DNA of 64,000 nucleotides from Acidiluteibacter sp963716125 (GCA_963716125.1 OY970294.1:2418001-2482000), one strand, 5' to 3'. Positions 47,930 to 57,309 are shown, counted from the stretch's first letter. Made by a program: numbers and translations. Notes: generated by a model not told the origin, from the sequence alone.

Positions 47930-49390
47930 TTAATGAGCATTTCTTCTTTTAGTAACCATCATTGGTGTAACATCTGTTTTATTATTACCCCAACTGTTGT
48001 AAACGAAAGTCAATACATTCGCAATTTCTTCATCAGATAAATTTTGCTTGGTCATCACAGAATTGTATTTATTACCATTTACTGTAATTTCTCCTGTTAA
48101 ACCGTGCAACACAATATCAATAGCTCTATCCACATCCGCATTTAAATAATCAGATTTTGCTAAAGGAGGAAAAACCTGAGGAATGCCTTGTCCTTCTGAT
48201 TGATGGCAAGCTATACAAGTTTGAGCAAAGGTTACTTTTCCAAACTTCATCTTTTCGTCCATTGACTTTGCACCTACAATTTCTTCCACTTTGTTGCCAC
48301 TATTAGGCATAGTTTGTATTCCTCCACCTTCAGGTAAATAAATTCCTTCTTCTATCGTTCCTGAATAAACATTCTTATTATCATCGCCTTCTACTTTCAA
48401 CATCCCTAAAGCTCCTTTGTTAAATGCCCTGAATATAGAGTGATCTACCAAAATAAAAGTTCCAGGTGTTTCTACTTTAAACTCTACAACAGTGGCTCCA
48501 CCTGCAGGAATTAAAGTAGTTTGTACATGTCTATTAACTAAATCACCGCCTTCTACATGCACTGCGTCAAAAATTTCACCAATCATATGAAACGAAGATA
48601 CTAAGTTTGGTCCACCATTTCCAACGAATAAACGAATTGTTTCACCTACTTTGGCTGTTAAAGCGTTATCGCCTGTCAGTGCACTTACACTTCCATTAAA
48701 AACTACATAATCAGCATTTTCATCAACAGCCTTCTGCATGTCAAATGCTTGTAAACCTCTTTCTCCAGTTGCTCCTTTAGTATAGAAATCACCTTGCATG
48801 ATGTAATATTCCTTATCAACTTTTGGTAAACCACCTTCTGGTTCAACTAAGATTAAACCATACATTCCGTTTCCAATATGCATTCCTACAGGAGCAGTGG
48901 CACAATGATAAACATACAAACCAGGATTTAAAACTTTAAAAGAAAATTTAGCTTTATGACCAGGAGCCACAAAAGATGATGTAGCACCACCACCAGGACC
49001 TGTCACCGCATGTAAATCAATATTGTGTGGTAATTTATTATCTGGATGGTTTTCTAAATGAAATTCGACCTCATCACCTACTCTAGTTCTAATAAAACTA
49101 CCAGGTACTGTACCACCAAATGTCCAATATACATATCTAACACCATCGGTCATTTCACCTTCTTTCTCCAAAATTTCCATGTGCACCACTAGCCTTTTTG
49201 CAGGCCTATTACCGACAGATTTAGGAACATGAGGAGGCGAAGTTAATTCAGCTTCCAATTCACCACTGACTATAATATCAGCACTACTTTTTTCATGCTC
49301 TTCTTCATGGTTATTACAAGAGAAAAATAATGTTGTTACACTAAATCCGATTGCAAGAAAAAATGCTTTTTTAATGTCTTTTGTTTTCAT
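47930..49390 (-). CDS. nirK: Copper nitrite reductase with C-terminal cytochrome c domain
   Basis: A 486-residue enzyme with a lipoprotein-like signal (residues 1-24, ending FFSC), two cupredoxin domains and a fused cytochrome c. Type 1 and 2 copper ligands are present: the block LPHNIDLHAVTGPGGG, NPGLYVYHCATAPVGMHIGN with its Cys/His/Met, FHMIGEIFD and ILVDHSIFRAFNKG. From about residue 395 the heme c motif CIACHQSEGQGI appears, with a later axial Met candidate. The fused heme should pass electrons to the type 1 copper. It reduces nitrite to nitric oxide in the periplasm. NirV and SCO genes follow. Confidence 0.95.
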   Translation of the reverse strand: MKTKDIKKAFFLAIGFSVTTLFFSCNNHEEEHEKSSADIIVSGELEAELTSPPHVPKSVGNRPAKRLVVHMEILEKEGEMTDGVRYVYWTFGGTVPGSFIRTRVGDEVEFHLENHPDNKLPHNIDLHAVTGPGGGATSSFVAPGHKAKFSFKVLNPGLYVYHCATAPVGMHIGNGMYGLILVEPEGGLPKVDKEYYIMQGDFYTKGATGERGLQAFDMQKAVDENADYVVFNGSVSALTGDNALTAKVGETIRLFVGNGGPNLVSSFHMIGEIFDAVHVEGGDLVNRHVQTTLIPAGGATVVEFKVETPGTFILVDHSIFRAFNKGALGMLKVEGDDNKNVYSGTIEEGIYLPEGGGIQTMPNSGNKVEEIVGAKSMDEKMKFGKVTFAQTCIACHQSEGQGIPQVFPPLAKSDYLNADVDRAIDIVLHGLTGEITVNGNKYNSVMTKQNLSDEEIANVLTFVYNSWGNNKTDVTPMMVTKRRNAH

Positions 49391-49421
49391 GATTTGTATT
49401 TTTAGTTAATTAATTAGTTGT

Positions 49422-50702
49422 TTATTTATTCTTTTCGTTAGTATTAAATAGATTCGGTTTAAAAGTTAAAATAATATATGCGAAGTTGTTAGTATTTGAG
49501 GCATCACCTGTTTTTAAAAGTTCCATAGATTTTTGAGCAAACATTTGTGAGTAACCCAATTTTACATTCACAGCTTTATCAAAGGTGTAAGTATATAATA
49601 AGTCTATTTCAGTGCCCAAGTTCTCATAAGACTTTGTTTTAATTTTAGCAGGAGCATTAAATTGATGAACAGCTAGTTCAATCTTTGATTTTTCTTTGAT
49701 CTTAATGCTCGATTTTAAATAGATATCTAGTAAACCTACACTATTAATATGATTTCCAACATAGAAATAATCCATATATCCATTAAATTTATGATTGGTA
49801 CCGTAAAGTGGATTGAATGCTGTATTTCTTTTATTTTTTATAGCTGCTTCATCATTTCCACTTTGAAGTTCACCTCCTAAAGCTAAAGAGAATTTATTAG
49901 TCCAATCATACTTCCCTTCTATTCCTAGCAAGTAAGCTGAAAGATCATTGTTATTTAAGTCTTTTCCAAATTGATAATATAGATTTGAATTTATCTGATA
50001 ACTTTTTTTGAAATACTTTAAATGAAAACCTGTTGTTTGACTATATCTGATGTCATTTTTCTTAAAATCTAATATATCAATATATTGTATTCCATTATTT
50101 AAGAATAAAAAGCTTGCAGTAAAGTTCTCTGCACGCTTCTGCATCCAAAGCATTTGTAAATTATTATAATTATTTGATTGCAAATACGTTCTACCAGTTA
50201 AAGAATCCGCATCTTGGTTTAGAGCTGCTCCGAAATCCAAACTAAATTTATCTTTTTTGAATTTTAACAAAGCAATATCATGACTTCTGCCTTGTACCGC
50301 CCAATTTACATTTCCCAATATTCTATGATCATCATAAACTAACTCTTGTCGCCCTACTTTAAGACTTAAACTTTTAGTAAAAAACATTTCACCATAGGCC
50401 TCATGAATAGCGATTCCATTTCTATCAGAAGAATTAAGCTGAGCTACGTCTCCCCAAACTCTTGCATTTTGAAGACTTAAGTAAACTTTAAATTTATCAG
50501 ATTGGTAAGAAGTATTTAATCTAGTTCGCTGTGAAACAAAAGAGGCATAATCAGCTGCATCAGGAAACAAACTTTTGAATCCATGTCTATATTCATATTG
50601 TGGTCTTATCTCGGCATCAATTGACAATTGAGCTTTTACAACAAGACTAGAAGATATTATCAGCAATAAGAATAAACTAATATTTAACGTTGCTCTTTTC
50701 AT
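49422..50702 (-). CDS. Outer-membrane porin, alginate-export family
   Basis: A 426-residue protein with a signal peptide (residues 1-24) and a long barrel. It starts LSIDAEIRPQYEYRHGFKSL, followed by FVSQRTRLNTSYQSDKFKVY and RLNTSYQSDKFKVYLSLQNA, typical for the Alginate_exp domain of Bacteroidota porins, and ends with the long beta strand AYIILTFKPNLFNTN. As first gene before nirK it probably supplies the periplasm with nitrite/nitrate or other small anions, though that is inferred. It is 31 bases upstream of nirK on the same strand and is likely driven by the palindromic operator at 50751. Confidence 0.83.
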   Translation of the reverse strand: MKRATLNISLFLLLIISSSLVVKAQLSIDAEIRPQYEYRHGFKSLFPDAADYASFVSQRTRLNTSYQSDKFKVYLSLQNARVWGDVAQLNSSDRNGIAIHEAYGEMFFTKSLSLKVGRQELVYDDHRILGNVNWAVQGRSHDIALLKFKKDKFSLDFGAALNQDADSLTGRTYLQSNNYNNLQMLWMQKRAENFTASFLFLNNGIQYIDILDFKKNDIRYSQTTGFHLKYFKKSYQINSNLYYQFGKDLNNNDLSAYLLGIEGKYDWTNKFSLALGGELQSGNDEAAIKNKRNTAFNPLYGTNHKFNGYMDYFYVGNHINSVGLLDIYLKSSIKIKEKSKIELAVHQFNAPAKIKTKSYENLGTEIDLLYTYTFDKAVNVKLGYSQMFAQKSMELLKTGDASNTNNFAYIILTFKPNLFNTNEKNK

Positions 50703-50750
50703 CTTCTTATAATTTAATAGTTCAAAGTTATGGAGACTACAATCCTAAAA

Positions 50751-50768
50751 ATATGATTTATGTCATAT
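50751..50768. promoter_or_regulatory. Candidate Crp/Fnr-type operator upstream of the nirK operon
   Basis: A perfect inverted repeat, ATATGA-N6-TCATAT, lies 49-66 bases upstream of the porin start. Its 6-6-6 spacing is that of Crp/Fnr-family operators, and the nitrite-reduction genes are usual targets of such NO- or oxygen-sensing regulators. A partner regulator has not been proven. Confidence 0.55.
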
Positions 50769-50895
50769 TTTCGGATAAATTTGTCTTAAATAGAGTTATT
50801 TAATATTAACTTATTGATTTATTGTAATATTAATCAATAAAGCAACCAAAAAAAAAGATTTTAGCGTATTTAGTTTTACAAAAAAAAACATTAGA

Positions 50896-51637
50896 ATGAA
50901 ACAACTTTACTTTTTCATTTTACTTTTCACATTTTCCATTTTTAACCTGCAAGCCCAGACCTAGAGAGGGAAAATAATTGACGCTAAACATAGTGTAATT
51001 GAAGATGCCTATATTGTTAATCTAAAAAATGCAAAACACATACACACCAATACATCAGGCGAATTCTTATTTTGAAGGTGTCAATCAATACGACAATTTG
51101 AGAATCAACCATACTGGATATACGACTAAATTTACTTATGTTGATAATATTAAGGAGTTTATAACGATTACTTTAGATGAAAAAACAGTATCAATAAAGG
51201 AAGTTAAGGTGATGCCTACTATCAATGCTATAAATGTAATTGCAGATGTAGATATAAAAACTAATCCAGTGAGTTCTTCACAAGAAATATAAAGAAGTGA
51301 TTATATTCCTTAAGCCCCTGATTTTAATACAACCGCAGATATTAGCATTCTTCACCCAAATGGAATTTATGGAGGTTTAAAAATGAGACATATTGATGAC
51401 AGACCTGCTAATGAAGATAATTCTATAGTTGCCCAAGGCTATACGGTTTTTGATATGAATGCTAGCTATCAGTCAAGTAGTTTTGATTTAGGATTTTCTA
51501 TTCAAAATTTATTGATTACAGAATGGAATGAAACTCAATTGGCAACGGAATCATGTTTGCAAAATGAAACTGCTTCTGTTGAAGAAATTCACTTTACTCC
51601 CGGTACTCCTTTTTTATTTAAATTGAAGGCTGCTTAA
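50896..51637 (+). pseudogene. TonB-dependent receptor with a large internal deletion
   Basis: The N-terminus is intact in outline: signal MKQLYFFILLFTFSIFNLQA, an in-frame stop, then a carboxypeptidase-regulatory-like domain (RGKIIDAKHSVIEDAYIVN), and the plug start ending NPVSSSQEI. After a second stop it jumps to the last barrel strands: DFNTTADISILHPNGIYGG, then MRHIDDRPANEDNSIVAQGY, DLGFSIQNLLITEWNETQLA and the ending FTPGTPFLFKLKAA. A full receptor of this branch has about 750 residues; here about 240 remain, so roughly 500 codons were lost. A frameshift lies near 51056. It is inactive as read and lies just outside the nirK operon, divergent from it. Confidence 0.8.
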
Positions 51638-51698
51638 AGTTTTTAGAGTTGTAAATTAGGTTTTAAGTGATAATTCCAATTAATCCAATCAAAGCCAC

Positions 51699-51706
51699 TA
51701 CCTTTG
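51699..51706 (+). promoter_or_regulatory. Candidate -7 element (TACCTTTG) for the helicase gene
   Basis: TACCTTTG matches TAnnTTTG and ends 17 bases before the ATG at 51724. A -33 element is not evident. Confidence 0.42.
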
Positions 51707-51723
51707 CAGCCTAATAAAAATAT

Positions 51724-52998
51724 ATGACATTCAAAGAATTACATCTTATTGAACCTATCCTTAAAGCATTAGATGCGGAAGGCTATACTCACCCTACTCC
51801 TATTCAAGAACAATCTATTCCAATATTGCTAAGCAAAAAGGATTTGATGGGTTGTGCACAAACTGGAACAGGAAAAACTGCGGCTTTTACTATCCCAATT
51901 TTACAACATTTATACAAGGATAAAGGAAGCCAACAAAGAAATAGACCTATCAAAGCATTAATTGTAACTCCTACAAGGGAATTGGCTTTGCAAATAGGTG
52001 AAAGCATTAATAATTATGGAAAGTATACAGGCATCAAAAGCACTGTGATTTTTGGTGGCGTAAAACAAGGTGCACAAACCAAGGCTTTAAGTCATGGTGT
52101 GGATATTTTGGTTGCTACACCAGGTCGTTTGCTAGATTTAATGGGTCAAGGTTTTATTAGTTTAAAACAAATTGAATATTTTGTATTGGATGAAGCAGAC
52201 CAAATGTTAGACATGGGCTTTATCCACGATATTAAGAAGTTGTTGGTAAAACTTCCTGAGAAAAGACAATCCTTATTCTTTTCGGCTACTATGCCAAAAG
52301 CCATTATTGAGCTCTCCACTAAAATTTTAGGGAATTATGAAAAAGTTACTGTTAAACCTGAGCAAGCCACTGCTGAAAAAGTAGATCAAGCTGTTTACTA
52401 TGTAAGTAAAGGCAATAAACCCAAGCTTTTGGTTCACTTAATTAATACTAAGAATGTTAATTCAGTTTTAGTTTTTTCTAGAACCAAACATGGCGCCAAT
52501 AAAATAGTAAAGCAATTACTTCAAGCAGACATAAGTGCTGAAGCCATTCACGGTAATAAATCTCAAACTGCGAGAGTTAAAGCCTTGAATAATTTTAAAA
52601 ATGGAGATACCAAAGTACTGGTGGCTACAGATATTGCTGCAAGAGGAATCGATATAGATGAATTAGAATTGGTAGTAAATTACGACTTACCAAATGTATC
52701 AGAAACCTATGTACACAGGATTGGGAGAACTGGTAGAGCCAAAGCAAGTGGTGAAGCTATTAGTTTCTGCGACGGAGAAGAGAGAGCTTATTTAAGAGAC
52801 ATTCAGAAGTTGATCAACCAAACATTGCCAGTAATTTCAGATCAACCGTACCCAGATGATGGAAAAATAGATCCTTCTGACAAAAAGAAAGAAACTCCTA
52901 GAGGTCAAGGTGGCAATAGAAACAATTTCAAAAGAAATTTTAAATCAAATTCTAATAATTCTTCTAAAAGAGAGAATTTTAAAGGAAATAGACGATAA
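51724..52998 (+). CDS. DEAD-box RNA helicase (RhlE-like)
   Basis: An intact 424-residue helicase with all core motifs in order: Q-motif (HPTPIQEQSIP), Walker A (AQTGTGKTAAF), PTRELALQI, TPGRLLDLM, DEAD (VLDEADQMLD), SAT, HGNKSQ, ATDIAARGIDI and HRIGRTGRA. The C-terminal tail (about residues 380-424) is basic and Asn/Arg/Lys-rich, as is typical for RNA contact. Relatives unwind RNA in ribosome assembly and mRNA decay. It stands alone, followed by the start of the 110-bp repeat array. Confidence 0.95.
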   Translation: MTFKELHLIEPILKALDAEGYTHPTPIQEQSIPILLSKKDLMGCAQTGTGKTAAFTIPILQHLYKDKGSQQRNRPIKALIVTPTRELALQIGESINNYGKYTGIKSTVIFGGVKQGAQTKALSHGVDILVATPGRLLDLMGQGFISLKQIEYFVLDEADQMLDMGFIHDIKKLLVKLPEKRQSLFFSATMPKAIIELSTKILGNYEKVTVKPEQATAEKVDQAVYYVSKGNKPKLLVHLINTKNVNSVLVFSRTKHGANKIVKQLLQADISAEAIHGNKSQTARVKALNNFKNGDTKVLVATDIAARGIDIDELELVVNYDLPNVSETYVHRIGRTGRAKASGEAISFCDGEERAYLRDIQKLINQTLPVISDQPYPDDGKIDPSDKKKETPRGQGGNRNNFKRNFKSNSNNSSKRENFKGNRR

Positions 52999-53000
52999 TT

Positions 53001-53226
53001 ATGAATCAGTCAATCAATCAATCAATGAGTCAATAAGTCAGTATTAAGAGTTTAGATAATGTATCAATTTAACAATGAGCATAATGTATCAATTACGTAT
53101 TGCTTTGCAATACTTTTATTTAGTCAATAAATGATTGAGTGAATAAGTCAGTTTAATTGACGTTAGAGGTTGGATAATGTATCAATTTAACAATGAGCAT
53201 AATGTAACAATGACGTATTGCTCCCT
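53001..53226. repeat. 110-bp repeat array, block A (two copies)
   Basis: Two copies of the unit found at 53.8-55.9 kb, with cores at 53096 and 53214 (118 bases apart). The first contains the perfect hairpin GTATTGC-TTT-GCAATAC; in the second the hairpin is broken and runs into GCTCCCTCC. The block starts just after the helicase stop with repeated TCAA tetranucleotides. It is separated from the main array only by the YjbR-type gene and its flank. Confidence 0.9.
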
Positions 53227-53429
53227 CCTTTACTTAATTCTTCGCATTTGCTACGAATTACAAGTTGTTTCTGTGGACAGATGCGCAATACTTCAATTAA
53301 TCAATGAGTGAATCAATCAATTGGTTAATATAGCTTTTACTACAGAAATTTAAACTTGTTTTGTCATTATAAAAATAAAAACAAGTTTAATAAGAATTGT
53401 AATCACCATATTTTCCTACCTTTATTTCT
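53227..53429. other. Short non-coding link between repeat block A and the YjbR gene
   Basis: Contains a small inverted repeat (TTCG and CGAA around 53240), a stretch GATGCGCAATAC and more TCAAT-type repeats, then A/T-rich sequence. It looks like degenerate repeat material that has drifted. No reading frame of substance is seen. Confidence 0.5.
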
Positions 53430-53786
53430 ATGAATATAGAAGATTTTAGAGATTTTTGTTTGAGTCTTAAATCGGTGACAGAAGACATGCCATTTGACGA
53501 TAAAACTTTGGTATTTAAAATTAAAGGCAAAATGTTTTGTTTGACAAGAATTGAAAACTTCTCTTCTATCAACGTGAAATGTGATCCAGAAAAAGCAATT
53601 GAATTAAGGGCACAATATGATGCTGTGCAGCCTGGTTACCACATGAGCAAAATACATTGGAACACCATTCAATTGGACGGATCAATCGATGTGAAACAGA
53701 TTAAAGATTGGGTAATAGATTCTTATGATTTGATAGTAAGTGGGCTAAGTAAGAAGTTGCAGAAAGAATTGGAGGAAGAGAATTGA
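53430..53786 (+). CDS. MmcQ/YjbR-family protein
   Basis: A 118-residue protein, matching the YjbR/MmcQ fold: NIEDFRDFCLSLKSVTEDMP, FKIKGKMFCLTRIENFSSIN, VKCDPEKAIELRAQYDAVQP and YHMSKIHWNTIQLDGSID. Length is normal and the frame intact. The family adopts a CyaY-like fold and is thought to bind nucleic acid, without proof. Its position inside an array of 110-bp repeats, with two copies before and nineteen after, is unusual; whether it is functionally tied to the repeats is open. Confidence 0.88.
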   Translation: MNIEDFRDFCLSLKSVTEDMPFDDKTLVFKIKGKMFCLTRIENFSSINVKCDPEKAIELRAQYDAVQPGYHMSKIHWNTIQLDGSIDVKQIKDWVIDSYDLIVSGLSKKLQKELEEEN

Positions 53787-55889
53787 TCCGTTAGACGTTA
53801 GATAATGTATCAATTTAACAATGAGTATAATGTAACAATTACGTATTGCTTTGCAATTCTTTTATTTAGTCAATCAATCATTGAGTGAATAAGTCAGTTT
53901 AATTGATGTTAGAGTTTAGATAATGTATCAATTTAACAATGAGCATAATGTATCAATTACGTATTGCTTTGCAATACTTTTATTTAGTCAATCAATCATT
54001 GAGTCAATAAGTCAGTATTGAGAGATTAAATAATGTGTCAATTTAATAATGAGTACAATGTAACAATTACGTATTGCTTTGCAATACTTTTATTTAGTCA
54101 ATCAATCAATGAGTCAATAAGTCAGTATTAAGAGTTTAGATAATGTATCAATTTAACAATGAGCATAATGTATCAATTACGTATTGCTTTGCAATACTTT
54201 TATTTAGTCAATCAATCAATGAGTCAATAAGTCAGTATTAAGAGTTTAGATAATGTATCAATTTAACAATGAGCATAATGTATCAATTACGTATTGCTTT
54301 GCAATACTTTTATTTAGTCAATCAATCAATGAGTCAATAAGTCAGTATTAAGAGTTTAGATAATGTATCAATTTAACAATGAGCATAATGTATCAATTAC
54401 GTATTGCTTTGCAATACTTTTATTTAGTCAATCAATCATTGAGTCAATAAGTCAGTATTGAGAGATTAAATAATGTGTCAATTTAATAATGAGTACAATG
54501 TAACAATTACGTATTGCTTTGCGGTCCTTTTATTTAGTCAATCAATTAATTCAATGAGTCAATAAGTCAATATTAAGAGATTAAATAATGTATCAATTTA
54601 AATGAGTACAATGTAACAATTACGTATTGCTTTGCAATTCTTTTATTTAGTCAATCAATTAATGAGTGAATAAGTCAGTTTAATTGATGTTAGAGTTTAG
54701 ATAATGTATCAATTTAATAATGAGTACAATGTAACAATTACGTATTGCTTTGCAATACTTTTATTTAGTCAATCAATCATTGAGTCAATAAGTCAGTATT
54801 GAGAGATTAAATAATGTATCAATTTAACAATGAGCATAATGTAACAATTACGTATTGCTTTGCAATACTTTTATTTAGTCAATCAATCAATGAGTCAATA
54901 AGTCAGTATTAAGAGTTTAGATAATGTATCAATTTAACAATGAGCATAATGTATCAATTACGTATTGCTTTGCAATACTTTTATTTAGTCAATCAATCAT
55001 TGAGTCAATAAGTCAGTATTGAGAGATTAAATAATGTGTCAATTTAATAATGAGTACAATGTAACAATTACGTATTGCTTTGCGGTCCTTTTATTTAGTC
55101 AATCAATCAATGAGTCAATAAGTCAGTATTAAGAGGTTAGGCAATTATCAATTTAACAATGACGTATAATGTAACAATGACGTATTGCTTTGCAGTCCTT
55201 TTATTTAGTCAATCAATTAATTCAATGAGTCAATAAGTCAATATTAAGAGATTAAATAATGTATCAATTTAAATGAGTACAATGTAACAATTACGTATTG
55301 CTTTGCAATACTTTTATTTAGTCAATCAATCATTGAGTCAATAAGTCAGTATTAAGAGTTTAGATAATGTATCAATTTAATAATGAGTACAATATAACAA
55401 TTACGTATTGCTTTGCGGTCCTTTTATTTAGTCAATCAATTAATCAATGAGTCAATAAGTCAGTATTAAGAGATTAGATAATGTATCAATTTAACAATGA
55501 GTATAATGTAACAATTACGTATTGCTTTGCAATACTTTTATTTAGTCAATCAATTAATGAGTGAATAAGTCAGTATTGAGAGATTAAATAATGTATCAAT
55601 TTAATAATGAGTACAATGTAACAATTACGTATTGCTTTGCGGTCCTTTTATTTAGTCAATCAATCAATGAGTCAATAAGTCAGTATTAAGAGATTAAATA
55701 ATGTATCAATTTAATAATGAGTACAATGTAACAATTACGTATTGCTTTGTAATACTTTTATTTAGTCAATCAATCATTGAGTCAATATGTCAGTATTGAG
55801 AGGTTAGATAATGTATTAATTTAATAATGAGTACAATGTAACAATTACGTATTGCTTTGCGGTCCTTTTATTTAGTCAATCAATCAATG
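53787..55889. repeat. 110-bp hairpin repeat array, block B (19 units)
   Basis: Nineteen head-to-tail units with core positions (the C of CGTATTGC) at 53842, 53960, 54070, 54180, 54290, 54400, 54510, 54623, 54741, 54851, 54961, 55071, 55181, 55294, 55404, 55518, 55628, 55738 and 55848. Most intervals are exactly 110; others are 113, 114 or 118. Each unit carries a hairpin core (GTATTGC-TTT-GCAATAC in about half), two copies of an ATAATGTATCAATT-like box and a TCAA-rich segment. The unit length is not a multiple of three and no long frame crosses it, so it is non-coding. Units at 54111-54440 are nearly identical, showing recent homogenisation. Confidence 0.95.
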
Positions 55890-56103
55890 CAAGAATCTAT
55901 TAATTTTTTAATTTAAACTGAGCTAAATCTATCTTTTACTTTACACTGAAATTAATGCAACCAGTTAAATAAAAGATATTTACATTAAAATACATGTAGC
56001 AACATTTAATTTACAGGATCTTATATTACCTTTAAATAAATCAGTAATTTTGCACCCTCAAATTTTAGCTATTTTGCCTTAAACAGACCACTAATCTCTA
56101 TTG
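55890..56103. other. Non-coding stretch before the MFS gene
   Basis: AT-rich leader with a possible -7 element TAATTTTG at 56045-56052, about 50 bases before the ATG at 56104. No repeat unit and no gene is seen. Confidence 0.5.
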
Positions 56104-57309
56104 ATGAATAAAGAAAGAGCCTTACTGATTACCTTGGCGATTATTCAATTTTCTCACATTACCGACTTCATGATTTTGATGCCATTGGGACCAAGGTTGA
56201 TGAAAGTTTTTGATATTCTCCCATCTCAATTTGCATTGTTGGTTTCTGCTTATACGTTTAGTGCAGGTATTTTTGGTTTTATAGGAGCATTTTTTATCGA
56301 TAGATTTGATAGAAAGAAGGCATTAATTGTTATGGCAGGTGGATTTGCTTTGGGTACTTTAGCTTGCTCCTTCTCTCCTACTTATGAAATATTATTATTG
56401 GCAAGAGCTCTAACAGGATCTTTTGGAGGAATTTTAAGCGCATTAATATTGGCAATAATTGGAGATGCTATTCCCAATGAAAGCAGAGCTGCCGCAATGG
56501 GATTTGTAATGGCATCTTTTTCATTAGCGTCTGTTGTTGGAGTGCCGTTAGGATTATATTTAGCCTCTATTTCAGATTGGCATTTTCCTTTTTTAGCTTT
56601 GGGAATAGTTGCTCTACTGACGCTTATACCTATTTTTAGATATGTTCCTTCTATGAGCGATCACATTCAATCTAAGGAAGATAAAGAGCCACCCATCAAT
56701 ATTATTAAGAATGTACTTTCCAACAAAAATCAATTGTATGCGCTACTTTTTGGAATCATCATCATGTTTAGCCATTTTAGCATCGTTCCATTTATTAGCC
56801 CTTATATGGTGAGCAATGTTGGGTTTACAGAAAAAGAACTGACATACATTTATTTAATTGGCGGTGGAATCACCATCTTTTCGGCTCCTTTAATTGGCAG
56901 ACTGTCTGACAAATACGGAAGGTTTAAAATTTTTACAATCAGTGTGATTTTGGCTTCTATTCCTGTTTTTTTCATCACCAATATTGGCGAAACACCTATC
57001 ATCGTTGCCTTACTCATTACCTCTGTTTTCTTTATGTTTGGTTCAGGTAGAATGATTCCTTCTACAGCGATGATTACCTCTTCAGTAAAGCCAAAAAATA
57101 GAGGAAGTTTTATGAGTTTTAACTCCGCTTGCCGACAACTGACCAATGGATTTGCTGCCTACTTTGCTGGGCTTATCATCACCCAAGGACCTGATGGACA
57201 ATTGGAAAATTACAATTATGTAGGTTATTTTGCTATTGCTATGGGAATTGTCTCCATTTTTATCGCCCGAAAAATAAAAGTAGCGGATGAGGAAGGGTTT
57301 AGTAATTAA
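56104..57309 (+). CDS. MFS transporter
   Basis: About 401 residues; I take the ATG at 56104, since an in-frame TTG at 56101 adds only one residue. Twelve membrane helices are predicted, with the MFS motif A region GFIGAFFIDRFDRKKALIVM and its repeat in the second half (APLIGRLSDKYGRFKIFTIS), and an N-terminal FSHITDFMILMPLGPRLMKV typical of the AraJ/drug-sugar-efflux branch. It is an inner-membrane secondary transporter, probably exporting small molecules. Substrate unknown. Confidence 0.88.
   Translation: MNKERALLITLAIIQFSHITDFMILMPLGPRLMKVFDILPSQFALLVSAYTFSAGIFGFIGAFFIDRFDRKKALIVMAGGFALGTLACSFSPTYEILLLARALTGSFGGILSALILAIIGDAIPNESRAAAMGFVMASFSLASVVGVPLGLYLASISDWHFPFLALGIVALLTLIPIFRYVPSMSDHIQSKEDKEPPINIIKNVLSNKNQLYALLFGIIIMFSHFSIVPFISPYMVSNVGFTEKELTYIYLIGGGITIFSAPLIGRLSDKYGRFKIFTISVILASIPVFFITNIGETPIIVALLITSVFFMFGSGRMIPSTAMITSSVKPKNRGSFMSFNSACRQLTNGFAAYFAGLIITQGPDGQLENYNYVGYFAIAMGIVSIFIARKIKVADEEGFSN

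Noticed and set aside
53001..55889. The repeat array as a CRISPR array
   Set aside because: Units follow without unique spacers, are about 110 bp long, vary internally and no cas genes are present.
53787..55889. The repeat array as a plasmid or phage origin with iterons, or as a retron
   Set aside because: No replication initiator, integrase or reverse transcriptase gene lies nearby; the surrounding genes are ordinary chromosomal ones.
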